Positions 49,940 to 60,334 of a stretch of DNA of 64,000 nucleotides are shown here, piece after piece. Location of the stretch: assembly GCF_001717585.1 (NCBI RefSeq), contig NZ_CP017042.1, forward strand, positions 1,139,001 through 1,203,000. Direction: 5' to 3'. Origin of the DNA: Selenomonas sp. oral taxon 920. Lineage in GTDB: Bacteria > Bacillota > Negativicutes > Selenomonadales > Selenomonadaceae. A program made the position numbers and the translations under genes. How positions within the stretch are numbered: the stretch's first letter is position 1; each line of letters begins with the position of its first letter. The notes beneath the pieces were generated by a model, which worked only from the letters and a program-made list of their open reading frames with translations, was not told the DNA's origin and did no database searches.

Positions 49940-52900
49940 TCACATCTTTACCTCCATGCCTGTATCAAGCAGGAAGAGATAGGATTCTTTTACTGATTTT
50001 CCAAGGATGGTCTCCACGGCATCGCAGTAAAGATCAATCTGGAACTGATAGCGGGCTCGCGCAGTTGCCGCGGAGATTTTACGGTCGGTCTTGTAGTCGA
50101 GCAGGATGTAGTCACCGTTTTCCTCCTCAAAAAGAACGTCGATGATGCCCTGCAAAAAAATCTGATCGTCCTCATCCGTTGCCTCTTTGTAGTAGGTATG
50201 TGCCGGAAGGAGACGTCCGAAGGGGAGTTCGCGATAGATCGCCTTTGCCGCACGCATACGCCGCCCCAGTTTTGAAGAGACAAATGTCCATATGTTCCCA
50301 ATGTCGATGATGCCGCGCTCCGCCTCCGTGAGAATCCCCTTTTCGGCGAGTTGTTCGAGCTGACGCTCGATGGCGGAGATATTTGGGATATCCGACAGGT
50401 CGAGCTGCTGCATGACGGTATGCATTGCCGTGCCGCGCTCCATTGGCGTTAGATGCTCTCGTTCCGATGAGCGCAGGAAGCGCGGAACTTCCCATTCCTG
50501 GGGCGTATCTACTGAATCAGCAACAGCCGGCAGGAATGGAGCGATCAACTCCTCCTCAGCTGCCTGTTGCCGCTTGAGCTCTGTGACACTGGTCTTTGCG
50601 TGGATCTGCGCTGTTCCGCGCAAATCATAGACCCAGCCCAGAACCGCCGCGACACGGTCGGCATCCTTGCCCGCCGGGAGGGGGTCATCGGCACGGACGG
50701 CAGAAAGGACGTTGTCTTCCCTTTCCTCTGACAGATCCTGCGGAACGTGCACATCCTCATGCGGGAGACGCAGATCAAAACGTGCCTTTTCATTGGTTGG
50801 CGGGCGGTGAACAATCTCGTCCACCTCGTCGAAGAGAGCAGCTCCGTCGGAATGGCGCATCAGCGCAAGTGCAATCCAGTCGAGATAGCATTTCGCACTG
50901 AGAACGGCCTCCTTTGGAAATACAGTGTCTTCTGTCTGTGCATATTTGAGACAGCTCTCACGCAGCTGTTCCAATGCGTCCTTGCCCGTACGTGTGATGT
51001 TCAGTGTGCCCGTCAGGATGAGCTTTTCCTGTGCGCGCGTCATGGCGACGTAGAGAATGCGCATCTCCTCCGCCATCGTCTCGCGCTGAATGACGGCTTT
51101 GATCTTCCTGCGCGACATGGTATCGTATTTCTGACGTCCGGTCATGCTGTTCTCATAGACACGCAGACCGATCCCCTCGTGTGCATGGTAGAGCAAATCG
51201 CCCCTTGTATCCTGCGTATTGAATGCACCTGAGATGTTCGCAAGAAAGACGATGGGAAACTCCAGCCCCTTGCTGCGGTGAATCGTCATGATGCGCACGA
51301 CATCCTCGCTTTCACCGAGGGTACGCGCGACAGAGAGATCTGTGCTGCGCCGCTTCAGTGCATCGATGTAACGCAGAAAGCGAAATAGTCCGCGCTCGTT
51401 TGTTCGCTCGAAATCGGCAGCGCGGTCGATGAGCATACGCAGATTTGCCTGCCGCAGGATGCCGCCGGGGAGTCCACCGACGTAGTCATAGTAGCCCGTC
51501 TCACGATAGAGCAGGCGGAGCAGTTCGGGAACGCTCTGCACGAGGGCACAGCGTCGCCAACGTCGGATGCGCTCCAGTGCATTTGCCGCCTTTGCTGTGA
51601 GACTGTCTGAAAGTCCTTCCCCTGTTGCACCTGTCAGGATGTCATAGATACCGCCAAGCGGTGTATGTATGCGCAGTGCCGCCATGTCCTCCATTGTCAT
51701 GCCAATCATGGGGGATACGAGTACGGCGGCGAGCGGCGTATCCTGACGGGCGTTGTCCAGTACGGCAAGCAGGGAGAGCATCATGCGAATCTCGCTCGCC
51801 TCAAAATAGCCGGAAGTATCGTCCGCATATGCGGGGATGTTTTCTTTTCGCAGCGCATCGAGCAGAATCCCCGCACGCTCCTTCGCGCCACGCAGGAGAA
51901 TGACAATATCCTTGTTTTGGACGGCATCCCCGTTGTGCAGAACGTACCCCTCGGATTTGAGTTGCTGAATACGGCGTGCAATAAAATGCGCCTCAATTTC
52001 AAACGCTTTTCGCTCTTCCCCCCCCTGCTCCTCCGCGTCAGCGGAATAGTCTGCACGCAGGAGGTTGATCTCAAGCGGCCCTGCAAGTGACGTTCCCTTT
52101 GTCGGCTCTGCAAATACGCGTCCCGGATTGAGACGCGCATGAACATCATAGGAAATGTCGACCGCTTCTTTGCTCATGATCTGTGAGAAGATCTCGTTGA
52201 TGGGCTCAAGCACCTCGGCGCGGCTGCGGAAGTTCTCGGACATCGTCACGAGTTCGCCCTCTGCGCTGTCACCACGGTATGCCTCATAGGTATGCTGAAA
52301 GAGCGACGGATCAGCAAGGCGAAACCGATAGATGCTCTGCTTCACATCACCGACAATGAAGCGGTTGTTTTCGCGTGCAATCTGCCGCAGAATCCCCTCC
52401 TGCAGTCCGTTTGTATCCTGGTACTCGTCCACCATGATTGCGTCGTAATGGGTGCGCAGCTCATCGGCAATCTCGGTTGGTGCGGCAATGGCCGGATCCT
52501 CCTGCAGCTGCTTCGGGTCGCGACAGAGCAGTTCGAGTGCCGTATGTTCAAGGTCGCTGAAATCGAGGATGCCGCGCTCGATTTTTTTTTGCTGAAACGC
52601 ATTGTGAAATGCTGTTGTCAGGCGAACGTACTGACGGATGGCGGCATTTGCAGCATTCTCGGTGTCGCATAGCTCCTCTGCTGTCGCGGGGAGACGAGCA
52701 ATGCAGCCGTCCCACGGGGCATGGATCTTTTCCGTCAGCTTCTTGAGCTGTGCTCCGATCTCGGGATCACAGTCCTCTACCGCTTTGCGCGGTATATTTT
52801 TTTTCGCCTTTTTCGCCGCAGCCGCTTGCGCCAGAAAAGCTTCCCATGCGCTGTCCTGTTTCGCATTCACAAAGCCATTGAGTTCTGCCTTCAAATCTTC

Positions 52901-53716
52901 ATAGATTCCCTTGTTATGTGCAAGTGCTTCAAGACATTTGGCGGCTGCCGTACGCAGGTCATTGCTGCCGCTCTTGAGAAGCTCGATTGCCGCCGCATAG
53001 TTCGTGCAGACCTGTGAAAGACTGTGCTCCAACTCATCCGCAAGTGTCTGAAACCCGTTGCGCGCCCAATGCGGCGCATCGCTGCGCTCGTTTCCCTGTG
53101 CCGCAAGCCATGTCACGGGCGAGGGCTGACTGAGCGAAAAGGCGTGCAGTGCGAGGATTTCTCCCTGCAGTTTTTCGTCGTCCCCCTTCACGCCTCCATA
53201 GGCATCGGAAAAGGGAAGAAAGCCCTCGGGATCGTCCACTGCAGCTTTCTCATATTCGCTCTCAATCATCTGTTCAAACACGTCGTTTTTCAGCAGCCGA
53301 ATCTCCTGATCGCTTGCAATGCGAAAGGTCGGTGGGATCTCTGTCGCATCGATATGTGACTGGATCAGACGCTGACAAAAGGAGTGAAATGTCGAGATGT
53401 CCGCCCCCGTAAGGAAGACGCGCTGCCGTTCGAGCGCAGCGACCTCTTCGAGTGCCCCACCGGTCTCGACAATGACATCAATCTCGGCATTGAGTGCCGC
53501 CTCAATGCGCTCACGCATCTCCGATGCAGCAGCCTTGGTAAAGGTGAGAACGAGGACACGGTCGAGCGACAGTGTTCCTGCACGCACCTGCGAGATGATG
53601 CGCTCAACCAGCACGCGTGTCTTTCCCGACCCTGCCGCCGCAGCGACGAGGATGTTCTGTCCACGCGTCTCAATCGCTTTTTGTTGATCGGCGGTAAACT
53701 GCATCCGTTCAGCCAT
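49940..53716 (-). CDS. addA: AddA, helicase-nuclease subunit A
   Basis: 1258 aa. UvrD/Rep-like helicase in the N-terminal two thirds (Walker A VAAAAGSGKTRVLVERI, Walker B region AIMVDEYQDTN, QSIYRFRLADP, TIHRSKGLEFPIVF) and a C-terminal RecB-type nuclease (QGIIDVLFEEEN, YILLDYKTDR with the catalytic Asp and Lys). With AddB it resects double-strand breaks until it meets Chi. Overlaps addB by 8 nt; last gene of the repair operon. Confidence 0.97.
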   Translation of the reverse strand: MAERMQFTADQQKAIETRGQNILVAAAAGSGKTRVLVERIISQVRAGTLSLDRVLVLTFTKAAASEMRERIEAALNAEIDVIVETGGALEEVAALERQRVFLTGADISTFHSFCQRLIQSHIDATEIPPTFRIASDQEIRLLKNDVFEQMIESEYEKAAVDDPEGFLPFSDAYGGVKGDDEKLQGEILALHAFSLSQPSPVTWLAAQGNERSDAPHWARNGFQTLADELEHSLSQVCTNYAAAIELLKSGSNDLRTAAAKCLEALAHNKGIYEDLKAELNGFVNAKQDSAWEAFLAQAAAAKKAKKNIPRKAVEDCDPEIGAQLKKLTEKIHAPWDGCIARLPATAEELCDTENAANAAIRQYVRLTTAFHNAFQQKKIERGILDFSDLEHTALELLCRDPKQLQEDPAIAAPTEIADELRTHYDAIMVDEYQDTNGLQEGILRQIARENNRFIVGDVKQSIYRFRLADPSLFQHTYEAYRGDSAEGELVTMSENFRSRAEVLEPINEIFSQIMSKEAVDISYDVHARLNPGRVFAEPTKGTSLAGPLEINLLRADYSADAEEQGGEERKAFEIEAHFIARRIQQLKSEGYVLHNGDAVQNKDIVILLRGAKERAGILLDALRKENIPAYADDTSGYFEASEIRMMLSLLAVLDNARQDTPLAAVLVSPMIGMTMEDMAALRIHTPLGGIYDILTGATGEGLSDSLTAKAANALERIRRWRRCALVQSVPELLRLLYRETGYYDYVGGLPGGILRQANLRMLIDRAADFERTNERGLFRFLRYIDALKRRSTDLSVARTLGESEDVVRIMTIHRSKGLEFPIVFLANISGAFNTQDTRGDLLYHAHEGIGLRVYENSMTGRQKYDTMSRRKIKAVIQRETMAEEMRILYVAMTRAQEKLILTGTLNITRTGKDALEQLRESCLKYAQTEDTVFPKEAVLSAKCYLDWIALALMRHSDGAALFDEVDEIVHRPPTNEKARFDLRLPHEDVHVPQDLSEEREDNVLSAVRADDPLPAGKDADRVAAVLGWVYDLRGTAQIHAKTSVTELKRQQAAEEELIAPFLPAVADSVDTPQEWEVPRFLRSSEREHLTPMERGTAMHTVMQQLDLSDIPNISAIERQLEQLAEKGILTEAERGIIDIGNIWTFVSSKLGRRMRAAKAIYRELPFGRLLPAHTYYKEATDEDDQIFLQGIIDVLFEEENGDYILLDYKTDRKISAATARARYQFQIDLYCDAVETILGKSVKESYLFLLDTGMEVKM

Positions 53717-56700
53717 CGGACTTCACCTCCCCGCACACCATCTGTGCAATCTCCTCCATCGCTGCCTGTGCATTGTCTGCAATCTCACGATAACGATCCC
53801 CCTGCCCAAGCTCAGGATCGAACGAGCAGATGGAGCGATAGGTACAGAAGGTACAGGCATTGCGATCCCGAAAACGATAGGGCGCAACCTGTATGTTGCC
53901 CCGCAGGATCTCCTCGGCAGTCGTGCGGATCAGCTGCGGCAGATAGGCAAGCAGCTGTTCAAACTCCTCGCGTGAACGAATATGCCTTGCCGATGCCTTG
54001 GAAATGCTTTTGTCCTTGTTAAAGGTGATGCAGAGATGCTCCCCCATCGCGTCAATGCTCTGTGTGATCTCCGGATCATCGATCAGCATCCCCGTGAGTA
54101 CCATGTCCTTTACAACCATCTTGTGAAGGTCGCTGTCATCCAGACGCACATCGCTCTTGATGATGGGATTCACGACAGGGGCATAGAGCATCCCCGCCGG
54201 AAAACTGTCTGTGTCATGGAGGAGGCTGCGTATGACAAAGAGATAGAGCAGCAGCTGCATCTTCAGCCCGTGGCGAATCTCGGGCAGGAGCAGGGATGTT
54301 CCCCCCGTCTTGTAGTCGAGGACGAGATAGTAGTCACGCGCCTTTGTCACATCAAAGCGATCAATCTGCCCGCGCAGGGAGAGTGTTGCCCCGCCCGCAA
54401 GCTGAAACTCCTCCAAACGGACATCATCCATGCCGCGTCCAAAACTGATCTCAAATCCAAGCGGATGAAATGACGATGCCTTTGCCCACGATGTTAGGTG
54501 ACGGATGACCTGCTGCGCAGTGCGCCGAATGCGTTCGATCCGATGGCGGTAACTGGCGCGGCTCATCAGAACGGAGCTGCGGATGCGCGGGATGACCTCG
54601 TGCATCAGCTCATCAATCTTTGCCGCGCTGTCCGGCTCTGCCGCGCACCAGTCGTTCGCGTGTTTCGTACGCACCCATTCACCGTATCCGTGCAGGATCT
54701 CATGCAGGAGCGTGCCAAAGTCATTGCTTTGAAACTCATAGACATCGCGTTCCTTGAGACCGAGACCGTACATTGCAAAGTGGCGGAACGGACATTGACG
54801 AAAGGTCTCAAGACGTGTCGTGCTGCCGCTGATCCGCCCGTCACGCGCAAACAGCTGCTTTGCCGTCGGCAAAGACAGCTGCTCCTCCTCGCGCGGCGAT
54901 GAAACCAGACCGCCCACCATTAGACGAAGCAGCGGATGCATCACAGCATTGCTGCGCATCCAGTTGTAGACATCGCCCCAGAGAGGGAGCATTTTCCCGC
55001 GCTCCTTCTGTCCGAGCAGAGCCCCTGCCAGTGATGAGAGTACGGGATACGGAGCGGAGAGCACAAGATCATCCGTACGCTCTACCATGGCGAGCGGGAT
55101 GGAGAGCACCGTCGGACAAATCGTGCGCAGACGAGCGATCAGGGGCGACGGTGCGAGTGCCGCTCCATCGACAGAGGAGAGTGCATAGGAGACCCACAGA
55201 TACTCCCGTGCCTCGGTAAAACCACGATAGAGCTGATAGCGTTCCAGAAAACTCTGCTCATGGCTGCCACCGAAGATCGTATGATTCGTATGTGCGAGCG
55301 ACTCGCGGATGGAAAGTCGATCTGCATCCGACAGCACGCCCTGCTGCGCCCCCACACGCGGCATCGTCCCTGCATTTGCACCGACAATATAGGCGGCACG
55401 AGTGCCCGCGAGACTGTTCTCATCGAAGGCGGCAATCGTGACATGGTCGAGCCCCGGCGGGATCAGGGCAATCTCGAGTGCATCCAGACCGTCCTCCAGC
55501 AGCTCCTCAAAGTCACGGGCAGAGAGATTCTCGTCGCCGCTGACCTCGACCAACTGCTCTAGGAGTGTCATACAGGAAGCCCAGATCTGTCGGTGTGCCG
55601 CCGCATCCGCAAGACGCCCTTCGGCATCTGCTTCCGCTCTCCACATCTCCAGCGTCTGTGGTGCTTCCAGTTTAGTGAGGAATCTGTAGAGTGCATGGGC
55701 ACGCTCTTGCGCTGAGCATCCCTCCCGACGAAGATTCTGTGTCAGCAGTGAGAGCGGTGCCGCAATGCGCCGACGAATGTCATCGAGGGCAATCTCCTCG
55801 GAAATGCGCATGGCATTTTGCTCAGTCTCCCGCGCATCCTCAGGGATCGTACGGCGGACAAAATCCCAGTCCTCCGTTGCCGTCCACTGATTCTCGCTGC
55901 GGATGCCGAACGCCAGACAGTAGTTTTCCAGTCGGTCGACCGCTTCCTGCCAATCGCCGCAGGAAAAGCCGCCATCCTCTGCCGACTCTGCCACAACAGG
56001 AAAAAATCCCGTGCGCAGGGCACGGAATACAGTATCGTATCCCCAGCCGCGCCATGCCGTCTGTGCGGCGGCGCGTAGAAGCTCTGCGAGAGGATGATGG
56101 GTGCTCGGACGCTTTGCATCCAGATGGCATGGGATGCCGCAGTCGGCAAATGCCGGCAGCAGGAGATCCGCATAGGTATCCATATCGCGTACGAGAATGG
56201 CAATCTCACGATAGCGATATCCCTCCTCGCGTGCCAGGCGCAGTATATCTGACGCGACCGCCTCCGCCTCAAGGCGCGGGTTTGCCGCTTCGACGAGCTT
56301 GAGTGCATTGTCCGCGATGGGAGCAAGACGTGCGTGTCCGAACAGATGTCGTTCAATCGCTGCAAGCGATGGCTTTTGTGCACGCTGCTGCTCCTCCGTA
56401 AGATGTATTTCCGGCGCAGCAGTTGGATCCATCTCGACAAGAAGGTTCGTCAGTGCCTGCATGGTCTGATAAGAACGCGCGAACAGCCCCGTATCCCTTG
56501 TGTTCTCGGGGAGATTGACCCGCACGCGGCTCCCCTCGCGCTGTCCGTCCATCGTCAGACTGATATGAATTGTATCCGCAGTGTGAAAGAGTTCCACGAA
56601 AACTGCCATTTCCTGCGGATTGAAAAAATCGAACCCGTCCACCCAGATCTCAGCCCCGCGCAAAAACGGTGCGTCCTTCAACTGGGCGGCGAGGCGTTCC

Positions 56701-57257
56701 ATGCGATCGGTCTGATCGGTCAGCCGTCCCTCCATGCGTGCGGAGAGATCATCCATGATGAGGGCGAGCTCCCTGAGTTTTTGAGAGAGCCGCCCCTGCG
56801 TATGTGCATCATCATCGGCGGCAGCACGGAGGACATCGGTGCTCAGGCGGTAGCGTTTGAGTTCGGCGATGGTATGTCCCAATGTCTCGGTAAATCCGCG
56901 CTTTCCGACGGAGCGTGCAAAGACCGATAGTTCCTTTTCGTGCTTGAGCAGGATGTCTTTTAGGAGGATGCGTCTGCCGATGTCGCTGATGCGCGGCAGG
57001 TGCGCACCGCCGGTCTCAAGAAGTACCTGCCGTGCGAGACGGCGGAAGCCGAATACATAGGCCTGTAAAAATCCCGCGCTGTGCGTCAGCGTCTTTGCCA
57101 GTGCGCGCTCTGCGGCATAGGTCATATGCTCCGGAACGAGGAGGATGCGCTGTCTGCCGAGCGGCTCACGCTCCAGTGCCTGTCTCATCGCGGCAAGGCA
57201 GGTGTGGGTCTTGCCCGTTCCTGCGCGTCCAATGATGAACTCGAGTTTTGCCGTCAT
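53709..57257 (-). CDS. addB: AddB, helicase-nuclease subunit B
   Basis: 1182 aa. N-terminal P-loop FIIGRAGTGKTHTC, an inactivated helicase core expected to recognise Chi, and a C-terminal nuclease (LRGQIDRFDV, YLVLDYKTGG). The four Cys of the [4Fe-4S] staple are present: one in FRQCPFRHFAMYGLG and three in NACTFCTYRSICSFD near the C-terminus. ATGA overlap with sbcC, 8-nt overlap with addA. Confidence 0.96.
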   Translation of the reverse strand: MTAKLEFIIGRAGTGKTHTCLAAMRQALEREPLGRQRILLVPEHMTYAAERALAKTLTHSAGFLQAYVFGFRRLARQVLLETGGAHLPRISDIGRRILLKDILLKHEKELSVFARSVGKRGFTETLGHTIAELKRYRLSTDVLRAAADDDAHTQGRLSQKLRELALIMDDLSARMEGRLTDQTDRMERLAAQLKDAPFLRGAEIWVDGFDFFNPQEMAVFVELFHTADTIHISLTMDGQREGSRVRVNLPENTRDTGLFARSYQTMQALTNLLVEMDPTAAPEIHLTEEQQRAQKPSLAAIERHLFGHARLAPIADNALKLVEAANPRLEAEAVASDILRLAREEGYRYREIAILVRDMDTYADLLLPAFADCGIPCHLDAKRPSTHHPLAELLRAAAQTAWRGWGYDTVFRALRTGFFPVVAESAEDGGFSCGDWQEAVDRLENYCLAFGIRSENQWTATEDWDFVRRTIPEDARETEQNAMRISEEIALDDIRRRIAAPLSLLTQNLRREGCSAQERAHALYRFLTKLEAPQTLEMWRAEADAEGRLADAAAHRQIWASCMTLLEQLVEVSGDENLSARDFEELLEDGLDALEIALIPPGLDHVTIAAFDENSLAGTRAAYIVGANAGTMPRVGAQQGVLSDADRLSIRESLAHTNHTIFGGSHEQSFLERYQLYRGFTEAREYLWVSYALSSVDGAALAPSPLIARLRTICPTVLSIPLAMVERTDDLVLSAPYPVLSSLAGALLGQKERGKMLPLWGDVYNWMRSNAVMHPLLRLMVGGLVSSPREEEQLSLPTAKQLFARDGRISGSTTRLETFRQCPFRHFAMYGLGLKERDVYEFQSNDFGTLLHEILHGYGEWVRTKHANDWCAAEPDSAAKIDELMHEVIPRIRSSVLMSRASYRHRIERIRRTAQQVIRHLTSWAKASSFHPLGFEISFGRGMDDVRLEEFQLAGGATLSLRGQIDRFDVTKARDYYLVLDYKTGGTSLLLPEIRHGLKMQLLLYLFVIRSLLHDTDSFPAGMLYAPVVNPIIKSDVRLDDSDLHKMVVKDMVLTGMLIDDPEITQSIDAMGEHLCITFNKDKSISKASARHIRSREEFEQLLAYLPQLIRTTAEEILRGNIQVAPYRFRDRNACTFCTYRSICSFDPELGQGDRYREIADNAQAAMEEIAQMVCGEVKSDG

Positions 57258-60200
57258 AATGCCTCCAAGCCGCCCTGTGTGAAGCGAGCCCTGCTGCCGT
57301 TTGCCGTACGTAATACCTCCAGATGGACGGGAATGCGCGCGCGCAGTTCCTCCACATGGGAGATGATGCCGACAAGACGCCCGCCCTCCTGCTGTACCTC
57401 AAGCAGCGCACGGATTGCAATGTCGAGGGTCTCGCTGTCGAGCGAACCAAAGCCCTCGTCGATGAAGATCATGTCAAGGTGCATCCCGCCCGCATAGTGC
57501 TGCACCACATCCGACAGTCCAAGTGCAAGGGCAAGGGACGCGAGGAAGGTCTCGCCGCCGGACAGCGTGCGTGAGACGCGCGGCAGCCCCGTGTACTCAT
57601 CGAATACGTCAATTTCGAGCCCCCACCATTTGTTTTTGTGTCCGCCCTCCCCGTGGATGAGGCGATAGCGTCCACGGCTCATCACGATGAGACGCGCATT
57701 CGCCGCCTCGATGACATCGCTCAAAATTGAGCGCAGTACGTAGGTCTGAAAATGCACCTGATAGGGTGCTTTTGCCGCCGCAACAGAAGCGAGTTTGCCG
57801 ATGATGCGGTAACGCTGTGCACGCGCTGCGCCGGATTGTTCGAGTGCAACGATGCTCTGCATCATACGGTTTAGCGTATGCCAACGCTCCGTACGCTTGC
57901 CCTGCTCCTGCGCCGCATCCTGCACCGCCTGATCAGCGGCCGCCTCTGCGGCCTTCAGTGCTTCCATATCGGGCGCGACGTACCCGTCAGCGGCATCTTT
58001 TGCCTTTTGGAATACCTCCTCTGCGGCTTTGCGCTCGCTGTCATACAGTGTCAGTCGTTCACGCACTGCGTCCAGATGCTTGCTGTCTGCCCATTTCCCC
58101 TCGACAGCCGCATGGTATTCCTCCTCCGAGGAAAATCCGGCAGATGTACGTGCATCTGCATACGCTGTCTGTGCGTTCTGCGCGTTCTGCGATGCTTCTT
58201 CTGCAACGCTCTGAGCGGTACTCTTTCCATTTTCCGCGCGTGCATATTCTGCGGATGTCTCGTTTGCTCTTTGAAGTGCGTCCGCATATGCTTTTTTCTC
58301 CCGCTCCACTTCCTCTTTCAGACGAGAAATGTGTGCATCAAGGAGCGCGCGGTCACGGTATTCCTCGGGGAGTTGTGCCTCCAGCGCACTCTGCTCTCCC
58401 TCGCGCACGCGCAGGAGGTCACGTTTTTTCTGTGCTTCTGCATCCTGCCTCTGTTGATCGGTCAGCAATTTTTCCAAGCGCGTCTTCTGCGCGGTACACT
58501 GCGCTGCACGTTCCTGATGCTCCCGTGCGGTGTTTTTCAATTCCGTCCCGCGCTGCTCAACGCGCTGTGAGAGTTCTTCCAATGTATCAGCAGCAAGATA
58601 CTCGTGCAGCAGCTCCTGTTCACGGGTGCGGCTCTGCAATGCGTTCGCATGAGCCGCTTTGGCATCTTCCAGCTTCCGGGCGGATTCCTGCACGACCTTC
58701 TCTGCGAGATCGACGGATTTTGTGCACTCCTCCAAGACCTGCTCGGATGGGATATCCTCTGTGTGGATGGCGGGAGTCGGGTGTGAAAGCGCACCGCAGA
58801 CGGGACAGGGCGCACCATCCGCAAGCATCTCGGCGAGACGTGCGGCACTGCCGAGGTCATAGAGTGTCTGCATCTGCCGCAGCTTCGTCTTTGCGGCGGT
58901 CAATGTCTCGGCGGCAGTCTGCCATTTCTGCTGTGCCGATTCTTCCCTCTTGCCCAGTTCTGCTATTTGCACATTCCATTCTGCAATGCGGGCAGCGGTA
59001 TTCTGGCAGCGTTTCAGAAGATCTTGTTCGTGCTGAAACGCCTCGCGTGTCGCCAAAATTTTTTCAAGCGCAGCGATGCGCTCCGCATTCTCGGCTTGTT
59101 CCGTACGCAGATTCTCAATTGTGTGCGCGTTGCTTTTTGCCGTCTCTTCGGCGCGTGCATTGGAGGAGCGAAGCTCCTCTACGACCTTTCGACAGTCTTG
59201 GAGCTGTGCTGCACGCTCTGCGTATTCCGCAAGCTGCTGCATCCGATGTACCTTCTTCGCGCGTTCCGGCTCCTGTTCCTCTGCCGCCTTCCGTGCTTCC
59301 TGCGCTGTTTGAAACGCTGTTTTTGCAGCGATAAAACGAGCCTCTGCCGCATTGAGCACATCCGTCCGACGCTTTTTTAGCTCCTCTGCCTGTATTGCTT
59401 CGCGTTCCGCATAGAGGACAGGATGGGCGCGCTGTGCACGCTCCAAACGTACGCGAAAATCCCGCACATCCTCTTCCTGCGCCTGTTTTTCTGCGAGGTG
59501 TTTCTGTGCAGCTGCAAGCTCCTGTAATTTTTGTTCTGCCGACGCACCGAGCTCACGCGCACGACGTGCTTCCTTTTGACGCGCCTCAAAGCTCTTGAGT
59601 TCTTCGGAATGGCGGTCGATCGCTTCTTTCAGCTCGGAAATACGCGCACGAAGTTCATCGCTCGTATTCAGATTTTCTGTATGCAGCATCTGATCGATTT
59701 GGGCGCGTTCCTCTTTTGCCGCATTTTCCAGACGTATGGATTCCTGCAGCAGTGCCTCCTCAAGTCGCTGATACCGTTCCGTGCGAAAAATGCGCTGCAT
59801 GATGGCACTGCGGTCCTTGACTTCGGCAAGCAAAAAACGCTGAAACTGCCCCTGCGGCAGCAAGACGACCTGACGAAACTGATCTGCATCAAAGCCGATG
59901 AGCTGACCGATGCGCTTCGACACCTCGGTCACATTTGAATCGAGCAGAGTCTCCTCTCCATCTTCTCCCTCATCGGGAAGCCGATAGAGCTGTCCCGTTG
60001 CCGCACGCCGTGTCATTTTGCCGCGCGACATGCGTTCGTATGCAGGGGAGCGCAGGACACGAAAGCGACGGCGACCGAGCGCAAAGACATACTCTACTTC
60101 CGTGACCCGCTCCGGAGGGGCGGTGGAGGAACGCAGTGTTGCCCCCTCGCGAATGTTGCCGCTGGATTCGCCATACAGTGCAAATACAATTGCATCCAAT

Positions 60201-60334
60201 ATGGTTGTTTTTCCCGTCCCCGTTGCGCCATGAATGAGAACGAACGGCGCGTTTGCCAGTGCCGTCTCGAAGTCCAGTACCTGCTCCTCGACATAGGAGC
60301 CGAATGCCTGTAAGCGAAGTTTCAGAGGTCTCAT
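57254..60334 (-). CDS. sbcC: SbcC, SMC-like nuclease subunit
   Basis: 1026 aa. Rad50-like: N-terminal Walker A HGATGTGKTTILDAIVFAL, long Ala/Glu/Gln-rich coiled coil, a zinc hook GAPCPVCGALSH near the middle, and C-terminal signature SRTLSGGETFLASLALALG with Walker B MIFIDEGFGSLD. With SbcD it opens hairpins and protein-blocked ends. A long antisense frame lies opposite and is a shadow of the high third-position GC. Confidence 0.97.
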   Translation of the reverse strand: MRPLKLRLQAFGSYVEEQVLDFETALANAPFVLIHGATGTGKTTILDAIVFALYGESSGNIREGATLRSSTAPPERVTEVEYVFALGRRRFRVLRSPAYERMSRGKMTRRAATGQLYRLPDEGEDGEETLLDSNVTEVSKRIGQLIGFDADQFRQVVLLPQGQFQRFLLAEVKDRSAIMQRIFRTERYQRLEEALLQESIRLENAAKEERAQIDQMLHTENLNTSDELRARISELKEAIDRHSEELKSFEARQKEARRARELGASAEQKLQELAAAQKHLAEKQAQEEDVRDFRVRLERAQRAHPVLYAEREAIQAEELKKRRTDVLNAAEARFIAAKTAFQTAQEARKAAEEQEPERAKKVHRMQQLAEYAERAAQLQDCRKVVEELRSSNARAEETAKSNAHTIENLRTEQAENAERIAALEKILATREAFQHEQDLLKRCQNTAARIAEWNVQIAELGKREESAQQKWQTAAETLTAAKTKLRQMQTLYDLGSAARLAEMLADGAPCPVCGALSHPTPAIHTEDIPSEQVLEECTKSVDLAEKVVQESARKLEDAKAAHANALQSRTREQELLHEYLAADTLEELSQRVEQRGTELKNTAREHQERAAQCTAQKTRLEKLLTDQQRQDAEAQKKRDLLRVREGEQSALEAQLPEEYRDRALLDAHISRLKEEVEREKKAYADALQRANETSAEYARAENGKSTAQSVAEEASQNAQNAQTAYADARTSAGFSSEEEYHAAVEGKWADSKHLDAVRERLTLYDSERKAAEEVFQKAKDAADGYVAPDMEALKAAEAAADQAVQDAAQEQGKRTERWHTLNRMMQSIVALEQSGAARAQRYRIIGKLASVAAAKAPYQVHFQTYVLRSILSDVIEAANARLIVMSRGRYRLIHGEGGHKNKWWGLEIDVFDEYTGLPRVSRTLSGGETFLASLALALGLSDVVQHYAGGMHLDMIFIDEGFGSLDSETLDIAIRALLEVQQEGGRLVGIISHVEELRARIPVHLEVLRTANGSRARFTQGGLEAL

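Noticed and set aside
57817-59334. 505-aa plus-strand frame opposite sbcC
   Set aside because: Composition is Arg/Ser/Pro/Cys-rich without domains, and it lies wholly antisense to the well-supported sbcC coiled coil; a shadow of codon bias.
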